Source of the DNA: Janibacter cremeus
Lineage (GTDB): Bacteria; Actinomycetota; Actinomycetes; Actinomycetales; Dermatophilaceae
NCBI RefSeq assembly: GCF_029395675.1
Contig: NZ_CP115184.1
Span: forward strand, 2,232,001-2,296,000
DNA length: 64,000 nucleotides
Reading direction: 5' to 3'
The position numbers and the translations under genes were made by a program. The stretch's first letter is position 1. Each line of letters opens with the position of its first letter. This document shows, in pieces, positions 29,054 to 37,540 of this stretch. The notes under the pieces are model-generated. The model was not told the DNA's origin and searched no databases. It worked only from the letters and a program-made list of their open reading frames with translations.

Positions 29054-29756
29054 CGGCGCCGAGGCCGGCGGCCAGCGCCTCGAGGCGGAGCGCGACCAGG
29101 ACGCACATGACGCACCAGGGCAAGAGCGACAGGATCGACATCACCAGCCCGAGGACGCCGAAGGTCGAGGGGACGAGCATCAGCACCCCTGCCACGAAGG
29201 CCCACCACGCGACGGCACGCCCGAGCACCCGGGTGCGCAGCAGGGCGGTCGCGACCAGCAGCAGGGCGATCCCGTTGAGGATGTAGTAGGTCAGGAACGC
29301 CGTCCCCCGCCACGACGCCATCAGCACCTCCCCCGCAGCCAGGAGAGCCGGCCGGTCGGCGACGGGCGCAGCCGCGTGCTCCTGCGCAAGCAGCAGCATC
29401 TCGACGGACGGGTTGGAGGAGAGGTAGGCCGCCATGCCCAGGACGACCAGCAGCCCGGCGATCGCAGCCGTGGACCGGGCCTGCTGCCAGAGCACGACGA
29501 CCAACGCCAGGTAGACCAGGGCGACCAGGACGTTGTTGAGGCCGTAGATCACGTCGAGGCTGACCAGGCCGAGCAAGGGACTGCGCGTCATGAGGTCGAC
29601 GAACTCCGCGGCCGTGGCCGGTGGCGGGTGGAGAGCGAAGACGACGACCTGCACCAGGACGAGCACCACCGAGCCCAGCGCTGCGACGGCGCCGGTGCGC
29701 AGCACGCCCCGCCACGGAAGCAGGGCCTTCCGGGCGGCGACGATCTCGTCGTCCAC
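29001..29756 (-). CDS. Polytopic membrane protein, DUF4386-like
   Basis: 251 residues from a GTG with about six membrane helices (AVAALGSVVLVLVQVVVFAL; LVSLDVIYGLNNVLVALVYLALVVVLW; IAGLLVVLGMAAYLSS; AFLTYYILNGIALLLVATALL; VAWWAFVAGVLMLVPSTFGVLGLV). The arrangement with a GLNNVLVAL loop and SSNPSVEMLLLAQEHAAAPVADRPALLAAGE resembles DUF4386 proteins, whose role is unknown. The C-terminus is Arg-rich and overlaps the opposing gene. Confidence 0.65.
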   Translation of the reverse strand: MDDEIVAARKALLPWRGVLRTGAVAALGSVVLVLVQVVVFALHPPPATAAEFVDLMTRSPLLGLVSLDVIYGLNNVLVALVYLALVVVLWQQARSTAAIAGLLVVLGMAAYLSSNPSVEMLLLAQEHAAAPVADRPALLAAGEVLMASWRGTAFLTYYILNGIALLLVATALLRTRVLGRAVAWWAFVAGVLMLVPSTFGVLGLVMSILSLLPWCVMCVLVALRLEALAAGLGAVTPTASRDRVRRGRSSR

Positions 29757-29817
29757 GCACGCAAGTCTGGCACGGGCGGCGCACGGTCACTCGGGTGAGC
29801 GGCCCTCGTGCCGCTGG

Positions 29818-30525
29818 TCAGCGCGCGACGTAGATGGTGTTGCTCGACTGGCCGCCGGTGAGGAAGTTGGCGAAGGCCACCACGAGCGCGTCCACATGGT
29901 CGAAGACCCGCTCGAGCAGCCCGCAGAACTGCTCGTCGGGCGGGTCGTCCGACCAGAGCGCGAAGACCCCGCCGGGACGCAGGTGGGCGGTGAGCCGGCG
30001 CAGTCCGTCCTCGCTGTAGAAGGGGGCGTGGTCGGGGTGGAGCAGGTGGTGCGGGGTGTGGTCGATGTCGAGCAGCACCGCGTCGAAGGTCCGCCCCGGG
30101 GCGTCCGGGTCGAAGCCTGCCTCGGACGCCGCGAGCGCGAAGAAGTCGTCGTGCAGCAGCCGGGTGCGCGGGTCCCGCACGAGGTCGGCCGACTCGGGCA
30201 GCAGCTCGCGCTCGTGCCAGTCGATCACCTCCGCCATCGCGTCGACGACGACCATCGAGCGCACCCGCGGGTCCTCGAGCGCGGCCCGCGCCGTGCAGCC
30301 CAGGCCGAGGCCGCCGACGACCACGTCCAGCTGGTCCCCCTTCGCCTCGGCCAGCCCCAGCCGGGCCAGCTCGACCTCGGCGACCGTGAACAGGCTCGAC
30401 ATGAGGAACTCGTCACCGAGCTTGACCTCGTAGACTTCCACCTTGAGCGTCGGCTCGACCCGTCGGCGCAGGCTGATCTCCCCCCGGGGCGTCGAGCTCC
30501 AGGCGAGCTCCTCGAATCGTCGCAT
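29818..30525 (-). CDS. Spermidine synthase-like methyltransferase-fold protein
   Basis: 235 residues with the class-I SAM-binding core typical of the SpeE group: VVVGGLGLGCTARAALED (motif I), SMVVVDAMAEVIDWHERELLP (motif II) and FDAVLLDIDHTPHHLLHPDHAPFYS (motif IV region). The N-terminal beta segment, with GEISLRRRV, matches the short half-domain of spermidine synthases. True spermidine synthesis is doubtful because such orphan proteins are common in actinobacteria without other polyamine genes. Monocistronic. Confidence 0.78.
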   Translation of the reverse strand: MRRFEELAWSSTPRGEISLRRRVEPTLKVEVYEVKLGDEFLMSSLFTVAEVELARLGLAEAKGDQLDVVVGGLGLGCTARAALEDPRVRSMVVVDAMAEVIDWHERELLPESADLVRDPRTRLLHDDFFALAASEAGFDPDAPGRTFDAVLLDIDHTPHHLLHPDHAPFYSEDGLRRLTAHLRPGGVFALWSDDPPDEQFCGLLERVFDHVDALVVAFANFLTGGQSSNTIYVAR

Positions 30526-30611
30526 CGCCCCAGTCTGCCCCCTCCGGGTGTCGCGCGTCGGCGGCGGCGGAGCGGGTACGGCAAGGGGGCGACGTCATCG
30601 AGAGGAAGAGG

Positions 30612-31307
30612 ATGAACGCGGAAGACGAGAGGGTGCTGTTCGCGACCATCGCGAGGGACCTGGCCAGCAAGACCTCCGAGCAGGCCATCCTCGACTCGGT
30701 CGTGGAGATGGCCGTACGACTGGTGCCCGGGTGCGATGACGCCGGGGTCATGATCATCACCAAGCAACACAAGGTCGAGACCCCCGCTGCCACCAGTCAA
30801 CGGGTGCGTGACTCCGACGACGCCCAGGCCGAGCACGGCGAAGGGCCGTGCTTCGACGCCTCGCACGCGCACGAGGAGCGCAACGCGGCCTTCCACTGCC
30901 ACTCGACGAGCGCCGATTCCCGGTGGCCCCGGTACCTGCCGCGGGCGCGGGAGCTGGGGGTGGGGAGCATACTCGGCTTCCAGCTGTTCAGCCACGAGCA
31001 CACCTTCGGCGCCCTGAATCTCTACAGCGACCGGGAGCACGCCTTCAGCGCCGAGAGCGAGAACCGCGGGTGGGTCCTGGCCTCCCACGCCGCGGTCGCG
31101 CTGACCTCGGCACGCACGAGCCGGCAGCTGCACGCGGCCCTGGAGAACGCGCGCACGATCGGCCAGGCGGTCGGGATGGTGCGGGCCCGGTACGACATGT
31201 CGGAGGAGCAGGCGACCTCGGCCCTGCTGCGGATGTCGCAGGAGAACAACGTCAAGATGGCCGACCTCGCCCGGTCGGTGGTCACGGACGGCGTCCAGGC
31301 CCGCTGA
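30612..31307 (+). CDS. GAF and ANTAR domain RNA-binding antiterminator
   Basis: 231 residues. The N-terminal GAF sensor (about 15-160) contains VRLVPGCDDAGVMIITK and LGVGSILGFQLFSHEHTFGALNLYS; the C-terminal ANTAR domain (LENARTIGQAVGMVRARYDMSEEQATSALLRMSQENNVKMADLARSVV) is the three-helix RNA-binding module that prevents termination at double hairpins. The signal sensed by GAF is unknown. It sits alone ahead of a CDF transporter, 33 bp away, and could be co-transcribed with it. Confidence 0.9.
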   Translation: MNAEDERVLFATIARDLASKTSEQAILDSVVEMAVRLVPGCDDAGVMIITKQHKVETPAATSQRVRDSDDAQAEHGEGPCFDASHAHEERNAAFHCHSTSADSRWPRYLPRARELGVGSILGFQLFSHEHTFGALNLYSDREHAFSAESENRGWVLASHAAVALTSARTSRQLHAALENARTIGQAVGMVRARYDMSEEQATSALLRMSQENNVKMADLARSVVTDGVQAR

Positions 31308-31340
31308 CACGGGCTCCCGGCGAAGGGAGACAATGTCGAC

Positions 31341-32279
31341 ATGGGTGCAGGACATGCTCACTCCCCGCCAGCCGATGACGCGGGGCACCCCGGGGACTTC
31401 CGCACGAAGCTCGCCATCGCCTTCGCGATCACGGCGGGCATCGTCGTGGCCCAGGCCGTGGGCGCCTGGGTCACCGGCAGCCTCGCGCTCCTGACCGACA
31501 CGGCCCACGCCCTGACCGACGCCTCCGGGCTGCTGGTCGCCCTCATCGCCGGCACGCTGATGCTGCGACCGGCCGCCTCCACCCGGACCTGGGGGTACCG
31601 GCGGGTCGAGGTGATCGCCGCACTCGCCCAGGCGACCCTGCTCCTCGTCGTCGGCGCCTACGCGGCGGTCGAAGGCGTCCGTCGCCTCGTCGCCCCGCCC
31701 GAGGTGCCCGCCGGGGAGCTGCTCGTCTTCGGCATCATCGGCCTCGTCGCCAACGCCGTCGCCATCGGGGTCCTGGCGTCGAACCGGTCGGCCAACCTCA
31801 ACATGCGCGCCGCCTTCCTCGAGGTGCTCAACGACGCCCTCGGCTCGGTGGGCGTGATCATCGCGGCGATCGTCATCGCGACGACCGGCTACCTGCAGGC
31901 GGACGCGATCGCGGGCCTCTTCATCGCCGCGCTCATCGTCCCGCGGGCGGTCAAGCTCCTGCGCGAGACCTCCAGCGTGCTGATGGAGTTCACGCCCAAG
32001 GGACTCGACCTCGACGACGTCCGCGAGCACATGCTGTCCGTGGAGCACGTGCGCGAGGTCCACGACCTGCACGCCTCCACGGTGGCCACCGGCCTGCCGA
32101 CCCTCAGCGCCCACGTCGTCGTCGACGACGAGTGCTTCGCCGACGGGCACGCCGCCGAGGTGCTCGCCCACGTGAAGACGTGCGTCGCCGAGCACTTCGA
32201 CGTCGCCATCCACCACTCGACCATCCAGATCGAGACGCCGTCGATCAGCGCGGCCGAGCCGCGGTCGACGAAGCACTGA
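31341..32279 (+). CDS. Cation diffusion facilitator (CzcD-like zinc exporter)
   Basis: 312-residue CDF transporter that exchanges Zn2+, Cd2+ or Co2+ for protons. It has six helices and the two paired metal sites: LLTDTAHALTDASG (HxxxD in helix 2) and EVLNDALGSVGVI (DxxxD in helix 5, the H-to-N variant of the first position). The cytoplasmic C-terminal domain begins at about 215 with VREVHDLHASTVATG. The N-terminus is His-containing. A short palindrome ATGTCGACAT overlaps the start codon. Confidence 0.9.
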   Translation: MGAGHAHSPPADDAGHPGDFRTKLAIAFAITAGIVVAQAVGAWVTGSLALLTDTAHALTDASGLLVALIAGTLMLRPAASTRTWGYRRVEVIAALAQATLLLVVGAYAAVEGVRRLVAPPEVPAGELLVFGIIGLVANAVAIGVLASNRSANLNMRAAFLEVLNDALGSVGVIIAAIVIATTGYLQADAIAGLFIAALIVPRAVKLLRETSSVLMEFTPKGLDLDDVREHMLSVEHVREVHDLHASTVATGLPTLSAHVVVDDECFADGHAAEVLAHVKTCVAEHFDVAIHHSTIQIETPSISAAEPRSTKH

Positions 32280-32364
32280 GGTCCGTGTGCGCGTCCGTGG
32301 CACGGGAGGCCGCGGGCGGGCCGATAGCATCAGGCGACCCGTCCATGGACGCGCAGGAGGTGCG

Positions 32365-32532
32365 ATGCGGACCCGGAGCGCCGAGATGCGCGCCACGATG
32401 ATGACCGCGCAGGAGGCTGTGCCCTACGACGCCGACCCGGTCGCGCGCGAGCAGGGCAGCTCGGGGCGGCTGCAGTACTTCGACATGCACCTGGGCCAGC
32501 GCTTCGTGGACACGGGATCGATGCGGCCCTGA
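32365..32532 (+). CDS. Small hypothetical protein (55 residues)
   Basis: A short frame with a strong AGGAGG ribosome site five bases before its ATG and high-GC third positions. The product MRTRSAEMRATMMTAQEAV... is hydrophilic, without a membrane segment, and ends FVDTGSMRP. No family is recognised. It ends eight bases before the EamA transporter start, so it may be a leader peptide or co-translated partner. It may equally be a spurious frame; the ribosome site is the main support. Confidence 0.45.
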   Translation: MRTRSAEMRATMMTAQEAVPYDADPVAREQGSSGRLQYFDMHLGQRFVDTGSMRP

Positions 32533-32540
32533 CGACGACA

Positions 32541-33494
32541 GTGATCGGCGTGACGCGCAGCGCGGGGACCGCGACGGCGGTGGTGGCCGCCGTCGGGGCG
32601 GCCGCTCTCTGGGGCACCACCGGCACCGCGCAGGCCCTCGGCCCGGAGGGCACCCAACCGATCTCGGTGGGCGCCCTGCGCATCGTCGTCGGCGCGGTCG
32701 CCCTGGCGTTGCTGGCCGTCGCGGTCCGGCCCGGCGCTCCGGCCCCCCTGGCCGCCCAGCGGGTGCGGGTCCCCCAGCCGGTCGTCCTCCTGCTCGGCGG
32801 TCTCTGCGTCGCGGCCTACCAGGTGTGCTTCTTCGAAGGGGTCGCCCGCGCCGGGGTGGCGGTCGGCACCGTCGTGGCCCTCGGGACCGCGCCGCTGGCG
32901 ACCGGTCTGCTCGGTCTGCTCCTGGCCGAGAGGCCGAGTCGTCGGTGGGGCCTCGCGACGGCCGGCGCCGTCACGGGAGTCGTCCTCCTCGTGACCGGAT
33001 CGGCGGGGACGGGCGGGCCGATCGACGCGCTGGGCATCCTCGCCGCCGTCGGCGCGGGGCTGTCCTACGCGGGCTACACGGTCGCCGCGCGGACGCTCCT
33101 GCTGCGGGGAGTGCGGGGGCTGGTCGTCATGGCCGGGCTCTTCGTCGCCGGTGCGATCCTGCTGCTGCCGGCCCTCCTCTCGGCCGACCTGGCCTGGCTG
33201 CGCTCCCCGGCCGGGTGGGCGATGGTGCTGTGGCTCGGGATCGGCGCGACCGGTGTCTCCTACGTGCTCTTCCAGCACGGGCTGGCCCGGCTCTCCGCGA
33301 GCACGGTCGCCACCCTCTCCCTCGCCGAGCCGGTCACGGCCACGCTGCTCGGGGTGCTCGTCCTGCGCGAGAGCCTTTCCCTCCTGACGGGTGTCGGCAT
33401 CGCCGTGGTCCTGCTCAGCCTGCTCCTCGTGGCGGCCCCGGCGCGCCGCCGCGGACGTCGCGTCGGCACGGTGTCGGCTCGGCCCCGGCCATGA
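32541..33494 (+). CDS. EamA/RhaT-family transporter
   Basis: 317-residue drug/metabolite transporter with ten helices in two EamA repeats (first from about 10 to 140, second from 155 to 295: AVGAGLSYAGYTVAARTLL and LARLSASTVATLSLAEPVTATLLGVLVLRE, the typical EPVxA motif). It exports small metabolites; substrate unknown. The start is a GTG at 32541 (another GTG nine bases later). Its stop overlaps the next gene's start by ATGA, so it is co-translated with a Dph6-like ATP-pyrophosphatase. Confidence 0.87.
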   Translation: MIGVTRSAGTATAVVAAVGAAALWGTTGTAQALGPEGTQPISVGALRIVVGAVALALLAVAVRPGAPAPLAAQRVRVPQPVVLLLGGLCVAAYQVCFFEGVARAGVAVGTVVALGTAPLATGLLGLLLAERPSRRWGLATAGAVTGVVLLVTGSAGTGGPIDALGILAAVGAGLSYAGYTVAARTLLLRGVRGLVVMAGLFVAGAILLLPALLSADLAWLRSPAGWAMVLWLGIGATGVSYVLFQHGLARLSASTVATLSLAEPVTATLLGVLVLRESLSLLTGVGIAVVLLSLLLVAAPARRRGRRVGTVSARPRP

Positions 33495-34186
33495 GGACGG
33501 TCGCCTTCCACTGGAGCGGCGGCAAGGACTCTGCGCTCGCCCTGACCGCCCTGCTCGCCGACGACGGCGTCGTCGTCGACCGGCTGGTGACGACCGTCCA
33601 CGCCGGCGGGGCCTCGACGGTGCACGACATCCCGGTCGACCTCCTGCAGGCCCAGGCGGGCAGCATCGGTCTGCCGCTGCAGACCGTGACGCTCCCGGGC
33701 CCGGGGCTGGACGGCTACGTCGAGGCGATGGACACGGCCGCGGTCGGGATGCGAAGGGAGGGCATCGACGCCTTCGCCTTCGGTGACCTGTCGTCCTCCG
33801 GGGTGTTCGACCACAAGCGCGCCCAGTTCGAGCCGCTGGGGATCGAGGTGCTCGAGCCGCTGTGGGGACTGAGCTCTCGCGAGTGCGTCGAGAGGTTCCT
33901 CGCGTCGGGCATCCGCGCCGTCACGGTGGTCGTCGACGCAGCCGTGCTCGGACCGGAGAGTCTCGGGGTCCCCCTGGACCACGGCTTCTTCGCGGGCCTC
34001 CCGGATGGGGCCGACCCGTGCGGTGAGCTGGGCGAGTTCCACTCCTTCGCGCACGACGGACCGCTGTTCCGGGCTTCGGTGGACTTCGTGCTCGACGCGC
34101 CCCACCGGGTCGAGCAGGAGATCCGCACCACCGACGGGGTGCGCACCTACGCCTACTGGCTGTCGACGCCCCGATCGCGTCGGTGA
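33491..34186 (+). CDS. Dph6/diphthine-ammonia ligase-like ATP pyrophosphatase
   Basis: 231 residues. The PP-loop SGGKDS is at residues 9-14, followed by DGVVVDRLVTTVHAGG and IDAFAFGDLSSSGVFDHKRAQFEPLGIEVLEPLWG, which match the Dph6/MJ0570 family (E/D...PLW motif). Bacteria have no diphthamide, so the real substrate is another carboxylate amidated with ATP; unknown. Overlaps EamA by ATGA and its 3' end overlaps the convergent kinase gene by 34 bp. Confidence 0.85.
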   Translation: MRTVAFHWSGGKDSALALTALLADDGVVVDRLVTTVHAGGASTVHDIPVDLLQAQAGSIGLPLQTVTLPGPGLDGYVEAMDTAAVGMRREGIDAFAFGDLSSSGVFDHKRAQFEPLGIEVLEPLWGLSSRECVERFLASGIRAVTVVVDAAVLGPESLGVPLDHGFFAGLPDGADPCGELGEFHSFAHDGPLFRASVDFVLDAPHRVEQEIRTTDGVRTYAYWLSTPRSRR

Positions 34187-35076
34187 CCCGAGCCCTGCGT
34201 CACCGCGTGCACCAGGACGCGCAGCTCCTGCTGCCGGACCGTGAAGGTCATCGGCGTCTCCCCGACGATGTCGCCGTCGGCGTACACGCGGTACCCGGTC
34301 GGCGACGTGACGTCGATGGTGCTCCCGCGATCGGCACGGATGTCGACGCCGTCGACGTGGGTGCCCCTGAAGTAGCGCGGCAGCAGCATCGGGTACTTCC
34401 ACCGCGGCAGGCCCTCGACCGTGGTGACGTCGAGCTCGCCGTCGTCGAGGAGGGCATCGGGGTTGGCCCTCATGCCGGCGCCGTAGCGACCGGAGTTGCC
34501 GATGGCGACGCTCCAGCCGTCGAAGGTGCGGGCCTGACCGTCCGTCGTCATGGTGATCGACGTCGTGCGGGTCTCGAGGAGCGCGCGGGCGCCGCCGTAG
34601 GCGTAGACGAGCGCCGCCGGCAGCCAGGCCGGCGCCGCGTTGGCGTGGTCGTTGGCCCGGGAGTCGTACCCGACCGTCGCCACCCCGAGGAAGGGGGTCC
34701 CTCCCGCGAGGCCGACATCCACCCTTCGCTCGGTGGCCAGAGGAAGGGAGGATGTCGCCTGACGCAGGTCGCGCGACCCGCCGAGGGCGCGGATGAAGTC
34801 GCAGCCGCGTCCCCCGGGCAGCGGGGCGACGAGCGCGCCGGAGCGGATGGCTCCCTCGGCGACCCGGGCGACGAGACCGTCGCCGCCGAGGGCCACGAGC
34901 AGCTGGTCGTCGGGTTCGGCGGCGGCAGCGATCTGCACGGCGTGCTCGGCGGACTCCGTGACGGCCACGTCCACCGACCACCCGTGCGAGCGCAGGATGT
35001 CCGTGACGACCGGGATCATCGCCCTGGCCGCGCCGTTGCGGGCGGTGGGGTTGACCACGACGAGGGCGTCGGTCAT
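34153..35076 (-). CDS. Diacylglycerol kinase-family lipid kinase
   Basis: 307-residue DAGKc-family enzyme. The N-terminal catalytic domain begins ALVVVNPTARNG and has the nucleotide-binding loop LLVALGGDGLVARVAEG and PLPGGRGCDFIRAL. The C-terminal sandwich ends with IVGETPMTFTVRQQELRVLV. It would phosphorylate diacylglycerol or a sphingoid-like lipid. The ATG overlaps the stop of the FAD-oxidase gene, a pairing also seen in Mycobacterium tuberculosis Rv2251-Rv2252, where Rv2252 is a diacylglycerol kinase. This supports a joint lipid role. Confidence 0.87.
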   Translation of the reverse strand: MTDALVVVNPTARNGAARAMIPVVTDILRSHGWSVDVAVTESAEHAVQIAAAAEPDDQLLVALGGDGLVARVAEGAIRSGALVAPLPGGRGCDFIRALGGSRDLRQATSSLPLATERRVDVGLAGGTPFLGVATVGYDSRANDHANAAPAWLPAALVYAYGGARALLETRTTSITMTTDGQARTFDGWSVAIGNSGRYGAGMRANPDALLDDGELDVTTVEGLPRWKYPMLLPRYFRGTHVDGVDIRADRGSTIDVTSPTGYRVYADGDIVGETPMTFTVRQQELRVLVHAVTQGSGHRRDRGVDSQ

Positions 35077-36734
35077 CCCTCGTCGTCCGGGATGAGTTTG
35101 CCGGGGTTGAGTACGCCCGTCGGGTCCAGCTCGGCCTTGACGGCGCGCAGGATGCGGATACCCCCGTCGCCGATCTCGTCCCTCATCCAGGGGCGGTGGT
35201 CGGTGCCCACGGCGTGGTGGTAGGTGATGGTCCCCCCTGCGTCGATCATCGCCTGGCCCGCGGCGGTCCTGATCCGACGCCACTGGGCCAGTGGGTCGTC
35301 CTCGGCGGAGGCCATGACGGTGTAGTAGAGGGAGGCGCCACCGCCCTCGAGGTGCGAGACGTGGCACTGCACCCAGCCGCGTCCCGTGGCCGTGACGATC
35401 GCCGAGCGGACCGCGTCGTAGAGGTGCTCGAGGTTGTCCCACGTGGTCGCGGTCTCGACGGTCTCGACGAAGACACCGCGGTCCATGAGGTGGTCGCGCT
35501 GGTACGGGCCGCGGAACCTGCCCGTCATCCAGTGCTCGGCGATGGAGTCGGTCAGCCTCACGGCGCCGTGGCGCTTGAGGACCGCCGCGAGCTTCTTGCG
35601 GCGGAAGCGCAGCGTGGCCTTGTCGCGGTCCTCCAGCTGGAAGACCGCGAGGGCCGGCTCGCGCCAGCCGCGGGCGCGCACGCGACCCATCCCGGCCATC
35701 CCGGCCAGTCCGGCCTGCGCCATCACCGTCGTCGTCTCGTCGTGGTCGGACAGGCGGGCGACATCCGGCATGATCCCGCGGCCGAGCTCCTGCGCGAGGT
35801 CTCGGAAGGCGGCGAACCCGGTCGGGGTGTCGTGCAGCGCCCAGGACTCCTGGTGCTCGATCGTCGGCCGACGGGACAGCTGGACGGTCGCCTCGGTGAC
35901 GACACCGAGCAGCCCCTCGCTGCCGATGACGAGGTCGAGGAGCTTCGGCCCGGCAGCGGTCTCGTTGGCCGGGGCCCGGCCACCGACGACCAGCTCACCG
36001 GTCGGGGTGGCCATCGTGGCGGAGACGACGTTCTCCTCGAAGCGGCCGTAACCCGAGGAGGCCTGCCCGGCACTGCGGGTGACGAGGTACCCACCGAGGG
36101 TGGCCTGCTGGTGGCTCTGCGGGAAGTGCCCCAGGGTCAGGTCGTGCTCCTGGAAGACGGCCTCGGCCTCGGGCCCGCGGACACCGGCCTGCACGACAGC
36201 GGTCTGGGACACCGGGTCGACCCCGCGCACCCTGTTGAGACGGCGCAGGTCGAGGCTGATGACCGCGGAGAACCGACCCCGCACCGGGTCGACGCCTCCG
36301 ACGACGCTCGTGCCACCCCCGAAGGGGACGACGGCCACCTCGTGCTCGACGCAGGCGGCGAGGAGGCCGGAGACCTCCTTCGAGGTGCCCGGGAAGACCA
36401 CGGCGTCGGGGGCCCGGGAGCCGTCACCGGTACGCAGCCGGTAGAGGTCCGCATAGCTCTTGCCGCCGGCATGCTCGACCCGGTCGAGACGATCGGTGGA
36501 GACGTGCTCGTCACCGACGACGGCGACGAGCGCCGCACGGGCGGCCTCGGTGAGGTGCACCTCGGGCAGCCGCACCTCCCCGAGCGCGACGGGTGGGGCG
36601 TCGTGGGCGGCGGGCTCGACCCTGCCGAGGAACTTCAGCAGCGGCCAGCCACCGGTCGGCAGCGGTCTGACCTGCCCCGGGTCACCCCACCCGTGCCAGA
36701 CGGAACGCCGCGGGAGCTCGGTGAGATCTGCCAT
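35073..36734 (-). CDS. FAD-binding oxidase, alkyl-DHAP synthase-like
   Basis: 553 residues of the VAO/PCMH flavoprotein fold. VVFPGTSKEVSGLLAACVEHEVAVVPFGGGTSVVGG is the FAD-binding subdomain, and HFPQSHQQATLGGYLVTRSAGQASSGYGRFEENVV continues it. The C-terminal substrate domain resembles alkyldihydroxyacetonephosphate synthase, with YHHAVGTDHRPWM near 520. Ether-lipid formation is the eukaryotic role; the bacterial substrate is not known. The start MADLTELPRRS is chosen over a longer frame. Coupled by ATGA to the lipid kinase and divergent from a TetR gene. Confidence 0.85.
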   Translation of the reverse strand: MADLTELPRRSVWHGWGDPGQVRPLPTGGWPLLKFLGRVEPAAHDAPPVALGEVRLPEVHLTEAARAALVAVVGDEHVSTDRLDRVEHAGGKSYADLYRLRTGDGSRAPDAVVFPGTSKEVSGLLAACVEHEVAVVPFGGGTSVVGGVDPVRGRFSAVISLDLRRLNRVRGVDPVSQTAVVQAGVRGPEAEAVFQEHDLTLGHFPQSHQQATLGGYLVTRSAGQASSGYGRFEENVVSATMATPTGELVVGGRAPANETAAGPKLLDLVIGSEGLLGVVTEATVQLSRRPTIEHQESWALHDTPTGFAAFRDLAQELGRGIMPDVARLSDHDETTTVMAQAGLAGMAGMGRVRARGWREPALAVFQLEDRDKATLRFRRKKLAAVLKRHGAVRLTDSIAEHWMTGRFRGPYQRDHLMDRGVFVETVETATTWDNLEHLYDAVRSAIVTATGRGWVQCHVSHLEGGGASLYYTVMASAEDDPLAQWRRIRTAAGQAMIDAGGTITYHHAVGTDHRPWMRDEIGDGGIRILRAVKAELDPTGVLNPGKLIPDDEG

Positions 36735-36793
36735 TGCGCCATTGTGCACAGCCCGTGACCTGCGGGGACCACGAAGTCCTCGCAATTCGGGGT

Positions 36794-36840
36794 TGACTGA
36801 ACGCACAGTCAGGAGTGTACTGACTGAGTGAACAGTCAGT
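36794..36840 (+). promoter_or_regulatory. Twin TetR operators
   Basis: Site 1 is TGACTG-N6-CAGTCA (36794-36811); site 2 is ACTGACTG-N6-CAGTCAGT (36819-36840). Both are perfect palindromes with the same core and spacer, centred 27 bp apart, between the divergent FAD oxidase and TetR genes. Site 2 overlaps a possible GTG start, favouring the ATG at 36851. Autorepression by the adjacent TetR is the natural reading. Confidence 0.85.
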
Positions 36841-36850
36841 GGATCCCGTC

Positions 36851-37540
36851 ATGAGTGCCGACGACCGCGAGGGGATCGTGCGCATCCGCGATGCCGCCAT
36901 CGAGCTCTTCGGCGAGAAGGGCGTGGCCGGCACCAGCCTGAAGTCGATCGCCGCGCGCGCCGAGGTGTCGCAGGGGCTGGTGATCCACCACTTCGGGTCG
37001 AAGGCCGGGCTGCACCGCGCCTGCGACGAGCACGTGGCCCGACTGATCCGCAACAACAAGGAGACGGTCCTCGCCGGCGGTCCGCAGATGAATCCGTTGG
37101 CGGCCCTGCAGATGATGCAGGAGAGCCGCCCGCTGCTGCGCTACCTCGTGCGGACCCTGAGCGAGGGTGGCGAGCAGGTCGGCCGGCTCGTGGACGACAT
37201 GGTGGCCGACGCCGAGGTCTACATGGCCGCGAGCGAGCAGGCCGGACTGCTCAAGCCGAGCAGCGTCCCCCGCGAGCGCGCGGTCGTCCTGGTCCTCTGG
37301 TCGCTCGGCGCCCTCGTCCTGCACGAGCAGCTCCACCGCCTGCTCGGCGTCGACTTCCTCGCCCCCGGCACCGACCCCGAGGACCTGGCCCCGTACTTCC
37401 GGCCCGTCATGGAGCTGTACACCCAGGGCCTGATCACCGAGGGCGCCTACAGCGAGATGGCCGGGCTCTTCGAGCCCCCCACCGACACCACCGCGACGGA
37501 CGGGACGTCCGCCGCCGCAGACCACCAGGAGACGTCATGA
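36851..37540 (+). CDS. TetR-family repressor of ABC efflux operon
   Basis: 229 residues from the ATG at 36851. The N-terminal DNA-binding domain [51 protein letters not shown] is a standard TetR helix-turn-helix; the rest is the ligand-binding dimerisation domain. It is the first gene of TetR-ATPase-permease, ending in ATGA overlap with the ATPase. The layout resembles M. tuberculosis Rv1219c-Rv1218c-Rv1217c, a repressor with its drug-efflux ABC pump. Two perfect palindromes upstream are the probable binding sites. Confidence 0.92.
   Translation: MSADDREGIVRIRDAAIELFGEKGVAGTSLKSIAARAEVSQGLVIHHFGSKAGLHRACDEHVARLIRNNKETVLAGGPQMNPLAALQMMQESRPLLRYLVRTLSEGGEQVGRLVDDMVADAEVYMAASEQAGLLKPSSVPRERAVVLVLWSLGALVLHEQLHRLLGVDFLAPGTDPEDLAPYFRPVMELYTQGLITEGAYSEMAGLFEPPTDTTATDGTSAAADHQETS

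Noticed and set aside
31333..31342. ATGTCGACAT as a zinc-regulator operator of the CDF gene
   Set aside because: It is a perfect 10-bp palindrome but overlaps the start codon and does not resemble known Zur or CzrA sites; too short to claim.
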